From: Mesorhizobium loti
GTDB taxonomy: Bacteria; Pseudomonadota; Alphaproteobacteria; Rhizobiales; Rhizobiaceae
DNA: 64,000 bases
NCBI RefSeq assembly: GCF_002858745.1
Contig: NZ_PJRO01000005.1
Span: 316,865 to 380,864, forward strand
Direction: 5' to 3'
Made by a program: the position numbers and the translations under genes. The notes under the pieces are model-generated. The model ran no database searches, was not told the origin of the DNA, and saw only the letters and a list, made by a program, of their open reading frames with translations. This document shows, one piece after another, positions 45,137-54,185 of this stretch (position 1 is the stretch's first letter; each line of letters opens with the position of its first letter).

Positions 45137-45883
45137 ATGCGTTTGAAGGACAAGGTTGCGATCATCACCGGCGCTGCTTCCGGATTTGGAGAGGGCATGG
45201 CCAGGCGTTTTGCCGAGGAAGGGGCCAAAGTGGTGGTGGCCGACCTCAACGCCAGGGGCGCCGAACGCGTCGCCGCCGAGATCGGTGCTTCGGCGATCGC
45301 CGTCGCCAGTGACGTCTCCAGCCGCTCGGAGGTCGAAGAGATGGTCTATGCCGCCAAGAACGCGTTCGGCCGCATTGACATCATGGTCAACAACGCCGGT
45401 TACACCCACCGCAACGGAGACATGCTGGCGGTGGACGAGGCGACTTTCGACCTGATCACCGCCGTCAACATGAAAGCGATCTATCACGCCACGGTCGCGG
45501 TGGTACCGATCATGGAGCGGCAGGGCGGCGGCGTCATCCTTACCACCGCCTCCACTGCAGGCCTGCGGCCGCGCCCGGGTCTGACCTGGTACAACGCCTC
45601 CAAGGGCTGGGCAATCACTGCCACCAAGTCGATGGCGGTGGAGCTGGCGTCGAAGAACATCCGCGTCAACTGCCTCTGCCCGGTTGCCGGTGAAACGGGG
45701 ATGCTTGCCCAGTTCATGGGCGAGGACACGCCTGAGCTGCGCGCCAAGTTCCGCGCCTCCATTCCGCTCGGCCGCCTGTCGACGCCGCTCGACATCGCCA
45801 ATGCCGCGCTGTGGCTGGCTTCCGACGAAGCCGAATTCATCACCGGCGTCGCGCTGGAGGTGGATGGGGGAAGGTGTATCTGA
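45137..45883 (+). CDS. Short-chain dehydrogenase (glucose/3-oxoacyl reductase-like)
   Basis: The 248-residue protein has TGAASGFG near residue 11, NNAGYTH, TTASTAGLRPRPGLTWYNASKGW (catalytic Ser, Tyr, Lys) and VALEVDGGRCI. Start is ATG at 45137 after AAGGACAAAAG. It follows the aldehyde dehydrogenase, and the pair may oxidise a common alcohol or aldehyde. Its substrate is not evident. It ends before a hairpin that separates it from a convergent gene. Confidence 0.87.
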   Translation: MRLKDKVAIITGAASGFGEGMARRFAEEGAKVVVADLNARGAERVAAEIGASAIAVASDVSSRSEVEEMVYAAKNAFGRIDIMVNNAGYTHRNGDMLAVDEATFDLITAVNMKAIYHATVAVVPIMERQGGGVILTTASTAGLRPRPGLTWYNASKGWAITATKSMAVELASKNIRVNCLCPVAGETGMLAQFMGEDTPELRAKFRASIPLGRLSTPLDIANAALWLASDEAEFITGVALEVDGGRCI

Positions 45884-45892
45884 GAGCGCTCT

Positions 45893-45920
45893 TCCCTTCT
45901 TCCTCAGCGGGAGAAGGTGA
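45893..45920. terminator. Hairpin between convergent SDR and SH3 genes
   Basis: CCCTTCTTCC and GGGAGAAGG form a near-perfect stem in the 45-base space between two convergent genes, resembling half of a type I repeat arm. No T-run is present. It may be a remnant repeat used as a bidirectional terminator. Confidence 0.5.
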
Positions 45921-45928
45921 GACAACGC

Positions 45929-46792
45929 TCACCCGCGGTTGAGGAAGCCCTGATAAATCCAGCCGCGCTTGTTCTGGTAGACGATCTCGCACCATTTGTG
46001 CTTGCCGCACGAGATGACGTCGACGCTGGCCTTGGCCGGCACCGTGGCGATAACGCCGGCGCCCTTCTTTGGGCCTGAACGCATCGTCACCGAGCGCAGG
46101 ATCGTTCCGTTGCCGCTCGCTTTGGTGGGTTCTGCGTCCTGCTCGGGTTCTTCAGCTGCCGGGATGCCGGCAGTCGCTTCCGACTTCACCTTCTCGGGCT
46201 TTGCCTGCGGCACAGGCGCCTTAGCAAGGGCTACTTCGGCCGGTGAGCTTGTATCGTCCGGCTCGGCATAGGCCTGTTCGGTGGTCGGCTCGTCTTCGGC
46301 GTCGTCCTGGCCGGGCTTGGCGACCACGACGGATTTGGCAGCTTCCTGGATCGCGGCGGCTGTCTGCGGTTTCTGCGTGCCGTCCGGATTGGTCCAGCGC
46401 GGATCGGTCTTGGAAGGCACGGAGCTGGCTGCCGTTGTCTCCACGGCAGTCGGCTTGACCTGCGGGCCCTTCGCCGTGGCGGCAGCTGGTGCGGGATTGG
46501 CCGGTTTCTGTTCGGCGACCTGTGCAGGTTCAGCACTCTGTTCGGAAGCAGCAGCCTCCGAAGCGACCGGATGTTTGGCGAAGGCTTGCCGTTCGCCCGA
46601 TGGCAGCGCCAGCCACAGCGCCGTGCCGGCCACGCTGAGCAGCGCCATGGTGCCGACGGCTGCGATCACCAGATGGGAATGTGCTCCGACTTTCTGCCAG
46701 AAGGACGGTTTTGTGTTGTAGCCGAACTGCATCGAAATGCGGTGCGGCTTGGACGCGCCAAAACCGAGCGGCCGTTTCAAAACGGCCTCCAT
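45929..46792 (-). CDS. Membrane-anchored SH3-domain protein
   Basis: The 287-residue protein has one transmembrane helix (about residues 38-66, HLVIAAVGTMALLSVAGTALWLAL) and a long alanine/proline/glutamate-rich low-complexity region. A C-terminal SH3_3 domain follows (LRSVTMRSGPKKGAGVIATVPAKASVDVISCGKHKWCEIVYQNKRGWIYQGFL, about 230-285). Periplasmic SH3-type domains like this bind cell wall or ligand proteins. A later start at 46732 is possible. It is convergent with the SDR gene. Confidence 0.82.
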   Translation of the reverse strand: MEAVLKRPLGFGASKPHRISMQFGYNTKPSFWQKVGAHSHLVIAAVGTMALLSVAGTALWLALPSGERQAFAKHPVASEAAASEQSAEPAQVAEQKPANPAPAAATAKGPQVKPTAVETTAASSVPSKTDPRWTNPDGTQKPQTAAAIQEAAKSVVVAKPGQDDAEDEPTTEQAYAEPDDTSSPAEVALAKAPVPQAKPEKVKSEATAGIPAAEEPEQDAEPTKASGNGTILRSVTMRSGPKKGAGVIATVPAKASVDVISCGKHKWCEIVYQNKRGWIYQGFLNRG

Positions 46793-47337
46793 CGACTATT
46801 TTGGGCTGGATAGCCTGAGGTGTCGACGGTTCCGCGATCAGCGAAACAGAACTGGACCAAATTGAGCATCTGAGGTTCTGGTTACCCCTGAACACGGCCG
46901 ACGTTCTTCGATCAAGGGCAGCGCCGTGATCAGCGTCGGTCCCGAAATCCCTCCAGGCGATACGAAGCTCTAATTTCGCAATGCCCAGTCTGGATCATCT
47001 GGCAGACGATTGTGGCATCTATGCGCCTTTCAAGCTTAAACGACAACCGTTCCGGTCAAACTTATATGCAGATTTCGTCATGATAGCCCGCCAGGGCGCC
47101 TTTTGCCGGATTTTTGTAAGTCATGTCTTACAGGTGTGGGTTGGCTGGGCGAATCAGTTCGATGCGGGACTGTTCCCTCCTCCCTTGTCGGAAAGGGAAT
47201 GAAACTCGAAAACCAGGCCGTTGGCTTTCGTCCGCTACGCGGACGGTTTTCCACCCCGTCAGGCAGAAGGGAACGTCCGTCGTTTCCTGCAATGTCCATG
47301 TAATCTAGCAGGGCTAGCAGCCGGGCAGGGACGCCAA
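46793..47337. other. Divergent intergenic region, 545 bases without gene
   Basis: I see no supported gene. TGTAAG-TCATGT-CTTACA (47115-47132) is a perfect inverted repeat. A seven-base-pair hairpin CGTCCGC-TAC-GCGGACG lies at 47229-47245. A degenerate CCCTTGTCGGAAAGGG hairpin lies near 47182. These may belong to the promoter of the lipoprotein gene and to repeat remnants. Confidence 0.5.
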
Positions 47338-47733
47338 ATGGAATCCATCATGCTTTTGAAGACGATTCGTGCTGCATGCACCGCCGCTACACTTGTTGCA
47401 GCAACCTTCCTTGTCGGCTGCGCTTCCGACATCATGAAGAATTATGTCGGCCGGCCGGTCGAAGAAGTCATCATCGACTATGGCCCGCCCTCCACGGTGC
47501 TCGATCTCGGCCGTGACGAGCGCGCCTATCAATGGCGCAAGATTTCGACCAATGTCGTGGCTGGCTCGACCAGCGGCGAGATCAAGGATACCCGGCGCGG
47601 CACCCGCTACGAAGAAACGGTGACCCCTGGTTATGTCGAAGAGCAGGAATGCTTCTACACATTCTATGCACGCCGGTGGGGCCAGGGCTGGTATGTGACC
47701 AGTTTCCGCAAGCCGAAGCTTGAGTGTGAGTAA
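47338..47733 (+). CDS. Small lipoprotein (SmpA/BamE-like)
   Basis: The 131-residue protein has a lipoprotein signal peptide with lipobox LVGC at about residues 25-28. The mature part begins ASDIMKNYVGRPVEEVIIDYGPPSTVLDLGRDERAYQWRK, with a pattern like SmpA/OmlA-type domains, although the match is loose. AGGGACGCCAA precedes the ATG at 47338; an ATG at 47350 is an alternative. It is probably an outer-membrane-attached lipoprotein; its role is unknown. It precedes the two-component genes in the same direction, with 61 bases between. Confidence 0.75.
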   Translation: MESIMLLKTIRAACTAATLVAATFLVGCASDIMKNYVGRPVEEVIIDYGPPSTVLDLGRDERAYQWRKISTNVVAGSTSGEIKDTRRGTRYEETVTPGYVEEQECFYTFYARRWGQGWYVTSFRKPKLECE

Positions 47734-47794
47734 TAAGTTTCCGAGCTTTCGGAAAGCGCCGGCGGCGCAACCGTGAAAGCGGGTGAGAGGGACT

Positions 47795-48469
47795 ATGCGT
47801 ATTCTGCTGCTCGAAGACGAGCCGGAGATGGCTTCCGTGCTGAAGACGGCGCTGGAGCGCCGGCATGTCATCGTCGATCATGTCGCGACCATCGCCGACG
47901 CCGAGGCCGCCGCTGCCTTCGGCCCGTATGACGCGCTCGTCCTCGACCGCCGCCTGCCCGATGGCGAGGGGCTTGACCTTATCCCGAGGCTGAGAGCCAG
48001 CCGTGTCGACGCACCGATCCTGATGCTGACGGCGCTCGGCGGGCTGGACGATCGTGTCGCCGGCCTCGACGGCGGCGCCGACGACTATCTGTCCAAGCCC
48101 TTCGCGGTCGAGGAACTGATGGCGCGGCTGCGCGCCTTGCAGCGCCGTCCGGCGGTCCTTCGATCCGATCTCGTTTCGGTCGGCCGCCTGACCTATGATT
48201 TTCGCCATCGGGAAGCCTCGGTGGGCGACAAGCCGCTGGAATTGCTGCGCCGCGAGCAACTGGCGCTGGAGGCCTTGATCCGCCGGCCCGGCCGTGCGGT
48301 GCTGCGCTCGTCGCTGGAGGAATCGGTTTACGCCATGGATGACGAGATCGGCTCCAATGCGCTGGATTCCCATCTCTCGCGGCTGCGTCGCAAACTCGAC
48401 GAGGTCGACGCCGGTGTCGAGATCCGGGCGATCCGCAATCTCGGCTATCTCCTGCGTGCCGCGACATGA
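47795..48469 (+). CDS. OmpR-family response regulator
   Basis: The 224-residue protein has a receiver domain (LEDEPEM, LVLDRRLPDGEG with phosphoacceptor Asp about residue 51, and LSKPFAVEEL with Lys) and a C-terminal OmpR winged helix (GRLTYDFRHREASVGDKPLELLRREQLALEAL...RKLDEVDAGVEIRAIRNLGYLL). Start is ATG at 47795 after GAGAGGGACT. The sensor kinase follows, overlapping by four bases (ATGA). Confidence 0.9.
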   Translation: MRILLLEDEPEMASVLKTALERRHVIVDHVATIADAEAAAAFGPYDALVLDRRLPDGEGLDLIPRLRASRVDAPILMLTALGGLDDRVAGLDGGADDYLSKPFAVEELMARLRALQRRPAVLRSDLVSVGRLTYDFRHREASVGDKPLELLRREQLALEALIRRPGRAVLRSSLEESVYAMDDEIGSNALDSHLSRLRRKLDEVDAGVEIRAIRNLGYLLRAAT

Positions 48470-49923
48470 GAAAGCCGCGTCCGCGTTCGCTGCAATGGGT
48501 GCTGGTGCGCAGGCTGATCCTGTTGCAGGCGGCGATGCTGGTCATTTTCCTCGGCCTGCTCACGCTGGTGCTTTTCATCGCCCAGCCGCGCCTCCTGGTC
48601 GACAATGAGGAGGCGGCTGTTGTCGTCGGCGAGGCATTGAGCCGTGATGGCAACGGGCAGCTGGTGCTGAGGGAAACCGAAGAGCTCAAGGAGTTCCGCC
48701 AGAGTTTTCCGAACCTGTGGTTCGTGGTGCGCGACCGGAATGGCCAGGAATTGCGGCAGGGCAATGTTCCTGCTGTCTATGCCGGTGGCGGCGACGGGCT
48801 GCTCAAAAGCATCGATCGCGCTGCCTTGACCTTCGCGCAGAAGGACCTGCGTCCGGCTGCCTCTTATGCCAACCTGGATACGCTGGCCGGCCGTGTCGGC
48901 GTGCTCGCCTCCACCATGTCTTCGCGCGACGAGAATACCGGCGTCGAGGTCAACATCGACCTGCAGATCGAGCTTTCCCGCAACCCTGACGGTACCACGA
49001 ACTGGATGCGGGTCGGGCCAGTCCTGGTCATCCTCACCATTGTCATGCTGTTGCCGATCGTGATCGTCATGGGCTTCACCACGCTGGTGACGACGCCTGC
49101 GGTGGTGCGCCGCTCGCTTGCCGGGCTGGTCGCCACGGCCGAGGAAGCCAGTGCCATCGACATCGACAATCGCGCCGTGCAACTGCCAACCGAACGGGTG
49201 CCGCAGGAGGTCGCGCCGCTGGTGCATGCCTTCAATCGTGCGCTTGCCCGTCTCGGTGAAGGGTATGAGAAGCGTAATCGTTTCCTTACGGATGCTGCGC
49301 ATGAACTGCGGACGCCTATCGCCATCATGCGCACCCGTGCTGAATTGCTGCGCGAGGATCCGGAAAGCCGCAAGCTCCTGAAGGATATCGAGCGCCTGTC
49401 GCATCTGGCGCAGCAACTGTTGGATCGGCAGGTGCTCGATCATTCGTCCGGCCAGCGCGAGATGGTTGACCTTGTCGACCTGGCAAGGACGCTCGCCGCC
49501 GATTTCGCACCGCTGACGCTGGAGGCTGGTTACGATCTTTCCTTCGAACCGGCCGAAGGCAAGGTGCCGGTCAGCGTTCGGCCGCAGCAGATCGAGCGTG
49601 TGGTGGCCAATCTTTTGCGCAACGCCATCGAGCATGGCGGCGGTTCCGGCACCATCACCGTCCTGGTCGACGACAAGGGCGGGCTGGAGATTCACGACGA
49701 GGGGCCGGGCATTCCGCCGGAAGAGCGCGAACGTGTATTTGACCCGTTCTATCGGCTGCGCCCGCGTTCAACCGGCGCGGGGCTGGGTCTGAACCTCGCC
49801 CGCGAGATCGCGCGCCTGCACGACGGCACCATCGAGATCCTCGATGGTGCGTGGATGGGCACGCATATCCGGCTGCAACTGCCTTTGGCGAATGCCGCAA
49901 GGCCGAAGGCCAAGAGTGCGTAG
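48466..49923 (+). CDS. Sensor histidine kinase
   Basis: The 485-residue protein has two transmembrane helices (about residues 18-40 and 185-205) enclosing a periplasmic sensor domain, then HAMP, H-box (FLTDAAHELRTPIAIMRT, His near residue 279), N-box (NLLRNAIEHG), G1 (HDEGPGIPPEERERVFDPFYRL) and G2 (GAGLGLNLAREI) motifs. It overlaps the regulator gene (ATGA), so they form a two-component pair. The periplasmic part gives no ligand hint. It is followed by a convergent oxidoreductase gene. Confidence 0.92.
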   Translation: MRKPRPRSLQWVLVRRLILLQAAMLVIFLGLLTLVLFIAQPRLLVDNEEAAVVVGEALSRDGNGQLVLRETEELKEFRQSFPNLWFVVRDRNGQELRQGNVPAVYAGGGDGLLKSIDRAALTFAQKDLRPAASYANLDTLAGRVGVLASTMSSRDENTGVEVNIDLQIELSRNPDGTTNWMRVGPVLVILTIVMLLPIVIVMGFTTLVTTPAVVRRSLAGLVATAEEASAIDIDNRAVQLPTERVPQEVAPLVHAFNRALARLGEGYEKRNRFLTDAAHELRTPIAIMRTRAELLREDPESRKLLKDIERLSHLAQQLLDRQVLDHSSGQREMVDLVDLARTLAADFAPLTLEAGYDLSFEPAEGKVPVSVRPQQIERVVANLLRNAIEHGGGSGTITVLVDDKGGLEIHDEGPGIPPEERERVFDPFYRLRPRSTGAGLGLNLAREIARLHDGTIEILDGAWMGTHIRLQLPLANAARPKAKSA

Positions 49924-49940
49924 CAACTCGATCGGCGGGG

Positions 49941-51227
49941 TCAGATCCGGTCGCGCAGCGCGAACCAGTTGAGCGCCAGGAACAGCAGTGGCGCACGGAA
50001 GCGGCGCCCACCGGGGAAAGGCGGGATCTTCAGGTCCTCGATCAGTTTGAGGCGATCGCGATTGCCCGACACCGTCTCGGCATAAAGCTTGCCGAAAAAG
50101 TTCGACAGCATGACGCCGTGGCCGGAATAGCCGCCGACCGAGATGACGTTCGGCATCACCTCGCGCACGAAGGGCTTGCGCGGCACGGTGATGCCGACAT
50201 AGCCGCCCCAGCCATGCGTGATCTCGACATCCTTCAGGGCCGGGTAGATCTCGGTGATCTGTTTGCGGATGTGGATGTGGATGTCCTTCGGGTCGTTGAC
50301 CGCATAGACCTCGCGTCCGCCGAACAGCAGCCGGTTGTCTTTCGACTTGCGGAAATAGCGCACCACGAAGCGGGAATCGTCGACCGACTCGCCGCCGGGC
50401 AAAACCTTCAGTTCGTCGCCCAGAGGCACGGTGGCGCCGATGAAGGAGCCAATCGGCATGATATGCGAGGCGCTGACCGGTTCCAGGTCGCCGCCATAGG
50501 CGTTGGCAGCGATCAGGCACTTGTCGGCGGTAACCGTACCGCGCGCCGTCGTCACCCTCACCTTGCCGCCCTGGGCCGAGATGTTGGTGGCCTGAGTGTT
50601 TTCGAAGATATACGCGCCGGCAGCGGCGGCGGCGCGCGCCGTGCCGATCACCAGCTTCAGCGGATGGATATGGCCGGTGCCGCTGTCGCGGCTGCCGCCG
50701 TAATAGAGTGTGGAGCCCAGCCGTTCGGCCGTCTCCCCGGCATCCATGAACGTGATGTGCGGGTAGTCGAAACGCGTCGCCATGATCTCGGCATGCGCCT
50801 TGTAGTCGTCGACATAGCGCGGCTTGTGCGCCACCGACAGCTGGCCGGGCATATAGTCGATCTGGATGCTGTTGGCTGCGGAGAAGTCGAAAAGATGCGT
50901 CTTGGCTTCTTCGGCGAGATCGAACAGCGCCTTGGCACGCCTGAAGCCGTATTCGCTTTCCAGCTCTTCCGCCCAGGCGCGCTGGCCAGTGCCCAATTGC
51001 CCGCCATTGCGGCCGGAAGCACCGTCGCCGAAACGATAGCTTTCGATCAGCACGACATTGGTGCCGGCCTTGGCCAGATGTACCGCAGCAGAAAGCCCGG
51101 TGAAGCCACCCCCGATGATGACGACATCGGCCTGCCGGTCACCGTCCAGCGAGGGATATTCAGGACGCGGCCCGGCACTGTCTTCATACCAGGAGCGGCC
51201 GGGAGAAATGGGGGATTGGTAATTCAT
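49941..51227 (-). CDS. puuB: Gamma-glutamylputrescine oxidase-like FAD enzyme
   Basis: The 428-residue protein is a DAO-type FAD oxidoreductase: VVIIGGGFTGLSAAVHLAKAG (FAD site, about residue 34), ESYRFGDGASGRNGGQLG, and C-terminal GYSGHGVMLSNFFGKLYAE. These are characteristic of PuuB/OrdL-type enzymes acting on gamma-glutamyl-polyamines. It follows a type III glutamine-synthetase-like gene that could make the substrate, with 133 bases between. Oxidation of the amine yields gamma-glutamyl-aminobutyraldehyde in the Puu pathway. Confidence 0.85.
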   Translation of the reverse strand: MNYQSPISPGRSWYEDSAGPRPEYPSLDGDRQADVVIIGGGFTGLSAAVHLAKAGTNVVLIESYRFGDGASGRNGGQLGTGQRAWAEELESEYGFRRAKALFDLAEEAKTHLFDFSAANSIQIDYMPGQLSVAHKPRYVDDYKAHAEIMATRFDYPHITFMDAGETAERLGSTLYYGGSRDSGTGHIHPLKLVIGTARAAAAAGAYIFENTQATNISAQGGKVRVTTARGTVTADKCLIAANAYGGDLEPVSASHIMPIGSFIGATVPLGDELKVLPGGESVDDSRFVVRYFRKSKDNRLLFGGREVYAVNDPKDIHIHIRKQITEIYPALKDVEITHGWGGYVGITVPRKPFVREVMPNVISVGGYSGHGVMLSNFFGKLYAETVSGNRDRLKLIEDLKIPPFPGGRRFRAPLLFLALNWFALRDRI

Positions 51228-51358
51228 GAGCGAGTAGCGAATAGCGAATAGCGAAATAGTGATCAGTGATCGGCGAGCGGGTTTGTGAACAGCGAACGAG
51301 TGAGCAGTGACTAATCGGAGCGATCCACTATTCGCTACTCACTATTCGCTACTCGCTC
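51228..51358. repeat. Inverted repeat with tandem short motif between puuB and puuA
   Basis: The left arm (51228-51262) contains repeats of GAATAGC; the right arm (51326-51358) contains CACTATTCGCTACTC twice. The two are near reverse complements. The central part also contains GTGATCAGTGATC. This almost fills the 133-base puuA-puuB spacer. It may interrupt cotranscription. Confidence 0.7.
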
Positions 51359-51360
51359 CC

Positions 51361-52794
51361 TCACACATTCAGCAACAGATACTCCCGCTCCCACGGGCTG
51401 ATCACTTCCATGAAGGTCTCGAACTCCGCGCGCTTGATTGCCGCATAGGTGGCGGCGAAGGTGCGGCCGAGCATGCCGGCCAGTTCCTCGTCGCCCTCGA
51501 ACAGGTCGACGGCTTCGAGCAGTCCGCGCGGCAGGTCGATCTCGTCCTCGTTGGCGGTGGTCAGCACCGGCGGTTCGGCCGGCAGCTTGTTGTTGATGCC
51601 GATCAGGCCGCAGGCCAGCGAGGCGGCGAGCGCCAGATAGGGATTGGCGTCCGACGACGGGATGCGGTTTTCCACGCGGCGTGCATTCGGGTCTGAACGC
51701 GGCACGCGGAAAGCGGTGGTGCGGTTGTCGTATCCCCATTTGTTGTTGACCGGGGCGGAGGCCGCCTGGGTGAGGCGCCGGTAGGAATTGACGTAGGGCG
51801 CGAACATCACCAGCGCGTTCGGCACATGCTTCTGCATGCCGCCGATGAAATGGAAGAAGGCTTCCGTCTCGCTGCCGTCTTCCGCCGAGAAGATGTTCTT
51901 GCCGGTCTTCTTGTCGACGATCGATTGGTGGATATGCATGGCCGAGCCGGGCTGGCCCTGGATCGGTTTGGCCATGAAGGTGGCGTAGACGTCGTGCTTC
52001 AGCGCCGCCTCGCGCAAGGTGCGCTTGAACAGGAAGACCTGGTCGGCCAGTTCGATCGGATCGCCATGGCGCAGGTTGATTTCTAGCTGGCCGGCGCCTT
52101 CCTCGTGGATCAGCGTATCGATCTCGAGCCCCTGGGCTTCCGAGAAGTGATAGATATCGTCGATCAACTCGTCATATTCGTTGACGCCGGCGATGGAATA
52201 ACCCGAGCCGCCAGCGATCGGGCGGCCTGAGCGACCGACCGGCGGGGTCAGCGGATAGTCAGGATCAGGGTTCTTGCGCACCAGGTAGAACTCGATCTCG
52301 GGCGCGACGACGGGCTTCAATCCATGCCGATCATAGGCGGCGACCACACGCTTCAGCACGTTGCGCGGCGTGAACTCGACGGCACGGCCGTCCTGGTGGA
52401 CGAGGTCGCAGATGACGGCAGCGGTCGGGTCTTCTTCCCAAGGCACGACCGTCAATGTCGAAAGATCGGGCACCAGCTTCAGGTCGCCATCATCTTCCGG
52501 ATACTCGAAACCGTTGCCGTTTTCCGGATACTGGCCGGAAATCGTCATCATGAAGGGTGCCGATGGCAGCGCCAGCGACGTGTTGGACGTGAATTTGGAA
52601 GACGGCATCATCTTGCCGCGGGCAACGCCTGCCTGATCCGGAGTGATGCATTCGATGTCCTCGATGCCGCGCGATTCAAGCCAGACGCTCGCCTCCTTGA
52701 AGCTCTTCACTCCTCTGAGATTTTTCAGAAAGGCAGGCGCACGGGTTCGCGTCCCCCGGCTCGACGGACGGACTTCCTTCTTGGCAGGCGGCAT
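51361..52794 (-). CDS. puuA: Gamma-glutamylputrescine synthetase-like (glutamine synthetase family)
   Basis: The 477-residue protein is a glutamine-synthetase-fold ligase. APEIEFYLV, HEEGAGQLEINLRHGD and PGSAMHIHQSIVD are the metal- and ATP-binding motifs, and NRIPSSDANPYLALAASLACGL is near the C-terminus. The PuuA/type III-like pattern (substrate-binding variants, absence of the adenylylation Tyr motif) fits ligases of glutamate to amines such as putrescine. The start is the ATG at 52794. The PuuB-like oxidase follows. Glutamate-isopropylamide ligase-type specificity is an alternative. Confidence 0.87.
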   Translation of the reverse strand: MPPAKKEVRPSSRGTRTRAPAFLKNLRGVKSFKEASVWLESRGIEDIECITPDQAGVARGKMMPSSKFTSNTSLALPSAPFMMTISGQYPENGNGFEYPEDDGDLKLVPDLSTLTVVPWEEDPTAAVICDLVHQDGRAVEFTPRNVLKRVVAAYDRHGLKPVVAPEIEFYLVRKNPDPDYPLTPPVGRSGRPIAGGSGYSIAGVNEYDELIDDIYHFSEAQGLEIDTLIHEEGAGQLEINLRHGDPIELADQVFLFKRTLREAALKHDVYATFMAKPIQGQPGSAMHIHQSIVDKKTGKNIFSAEDGSETEAFFHFIGGMQKHVPNALVMFAPYVNSYRRLTQAASAPVNNKWGYDNRTTAFRVPRSDPNARRVENRIPSSDANPYLALAASLACGLIGINNKLPAEPPVLTTANEDEIDLPRGLLEAVDLFEGDEELAGMLGRTFAATYAAIKRAEFETFMEVISPWEREYLLLNV

Positions 52795-52924
52795 CAATCA
52801 CCAGATTGTGGTTGCAGATTGCCGAGTATAGCCGGGCCCCCGGAGGGAAGAAAAGGGGGGACCACGCCGGTTTTGCTGGCCCATGCGTTCCAAATGGCTG
52901 GTTTTGGGCCATTTTTCGCCCTAG

Positions 52925-53662
52925 ATGCTCTCCATGGCCACACAGCAGAACGCCCTGACCACTATCGGTTTCGACGCCGACGACACACTCTGGCAGAACG
53001 AACAGTTCTTCCGGATGACGGAGCGTCATTTTGCCGAACTGCTCTCGGCGCACGTCGAAAAGGAGCATCTGCTGGAGCGGCTCCTGGAGGCCGAGAGACG
53101 CAATCTCGGCGCCTACGGTTTTGGCATCAAGGGGTTCACGCTGTCGATGATCGAGACAGCGATCGACGTCACTGGCGGCACCGTGCCGAGCGAGCTCATC
53201 GGCAAGATTTTGGCGGCCGGTCGCGAAATGCTGAGCCACCCGATCGAGACGCTGCCGCATGTGCATGACACATTGGAGGCGCTGGCCGGACGCTATCGCC
53301 TGGTGCTGATCACCAAGGGCGACCTGTTCGACCAGGAGCGCAAGCTCGCGCAATCCGGCCTGGGTGATTTCTTCCATGCCGTTGAAATCGTGTCCGACAA
53401 GTCGCGCCCGACCTACCAGCGCATCTTTGCGCGTCACGGCGATGGCGCCGAGCATGCGATGATGGTCGGCAATTCGCTGAAGTCGGATGTCGTTCCGGCA
53501 ATCGAGGCCGGTAGCTGGGGCGTCTTCATCCCGCATGAGCTGACCTGGGTGATCGAACATGTGGAAGCGCCGACGGCAGCGCCGCGCTTCCGCGAGATTG
53601 GTCACCTTGGCGAATTGCCGGCATTGCTCTCCGAGATCAGCAACAGCGGCAGAACCTCCTAG
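52925..53662 (+). CDS. HAD-superfamily hydrolase
   Basis: The 245-residue protein is a haloacid-dehalogenase-like hydrolase: motif I GFDADDTLWQNE (Asp17 region), motif II VLITKGD, motif III with Lys in DKSRPTYQR, and motif IV MVGNSLKSDVVPAIEAG. The fold with an alpha-helical cap (residues 25-110) matches HAD subfamily IA phosphatases. A GTP- or sugar-phosphatase role is possible. Start ATG at 52925 or 52934. It is convergent with the receiver gene, with the type II element between them. Confidence 0.87.
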   Translation: MLSMATQQNALTTIGFDADDTLWQNEQFFRMTERHFAELLSAHVEKEHLLERLLEAERRNLGAYGFGIKGFTLSMIETAIDVTGGTVPSELIGKILAAGREMLSHPIETLPHVHDTLEALAGRYRLVLITKGDLFDQERKLAQSGLGDFFHAVEIVSDKSRPTYQRIFARHGDGAEHAMMVGNSLKSDVVPAIEAGSWGVFIPHELTWVIEHVEAPTAAPRFREIGHLGELPALLSEISNSGRTS

Positions 53663-53756
53663 CGCAATTCCAGGAAAAGTGCGTAGCGGTTTTCCGTCCG
53701 GAATTGCGTAAAAACAAAAATCAGAGCGCTCCCGTGAAAACGGAAACGCTCTAGCG
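53660..53756. repeat. Dispersed rhizobial hairpin element, type II, copy C
   Basis: It begins TAGCGCAATTCCAGG, continues TTTTCCGTCCGGAATTGCGT, and ends with GAGCGCTCCCG-GAAA-CGGAAACGCTCTAG. The stop codon of the HAD gene (53660-53662, TAG) is at its left end. The stop codon of the convergent receiver gene (CTA at 53751-53753, read TAG) is at its right end. Both genes appear to terminate inside the element. Confidence 0.85.
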
Positions 53757-54185
53757 CGGCTGCCTCGAGCCGCTCTTCAGCTTTTCGATGATCTGGTGCA
53801 ACCGGTCAGGCGTGATCGGCTTGGCCACCACGAAGTCCACCGTGCGCGGCAAGGCGAGGCCTTCCGCAGTGCCGCTGCGATTGGACAGGAAGATGACGCA
53901 GGGGGCCGACCTGCGGATCATTCCACGGATCGCGGCGACATCCGAAAGCACGGCGTTGCAATCGCTGTTTTCAGGCCCGCCGTCCAGGACCACGGTTCCG
54001 GGAATGACACCTGTCAATGCAGCCGGGGCCGTTTCGGGCGATTCCGCGATCGCCTTCAATCCGCTTTGCTCGATAATCCTGGAAACGACGATGCGGTTGA
54101 TCGGAGACCGGCTGACGACCAGCACCTTGCTGAAATCCAGCTTGGGGCCGTCACGCGCTGGGGCGGATTCGTCAGCAACCGTCAT
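53751..54185 (-). CDS. Receiver-domain-like protein, degenerate phosphorylation site
   Basis: The 144-residue protein has the receiver fold: KVLVVSRSPINRIVVSRIIE at the first strand, VVLDGGPENSD around the phosphoacceptor Asp (position 82), VIFLSNRSGT and VVAKPITPDRL with the Lys. The acidic pair that normally follows the first strand (DD or ED) is replaced by SRS, so Mg binding should be impaired. It may be a stand-alone, phosphorylation-independent or weakly phosphorylated regulator. An upstream frame of 17 residues lacks family character. It has no partner kinase nearby. Confidence 0.78.
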   Translation of the reverse strand: MTVADESAPARDGPKLDFSKVLVVSRSPINRIVVSRIIEQSGLKAIAESPETAPAALTGVIPGTVVLDGGPENSDCNAVLSDVAAIRGMIRRSAPCVIFLSNRSGTAEGLALPRTVDFVVAKPITPDRLHQIIEKLKSGSRQPR

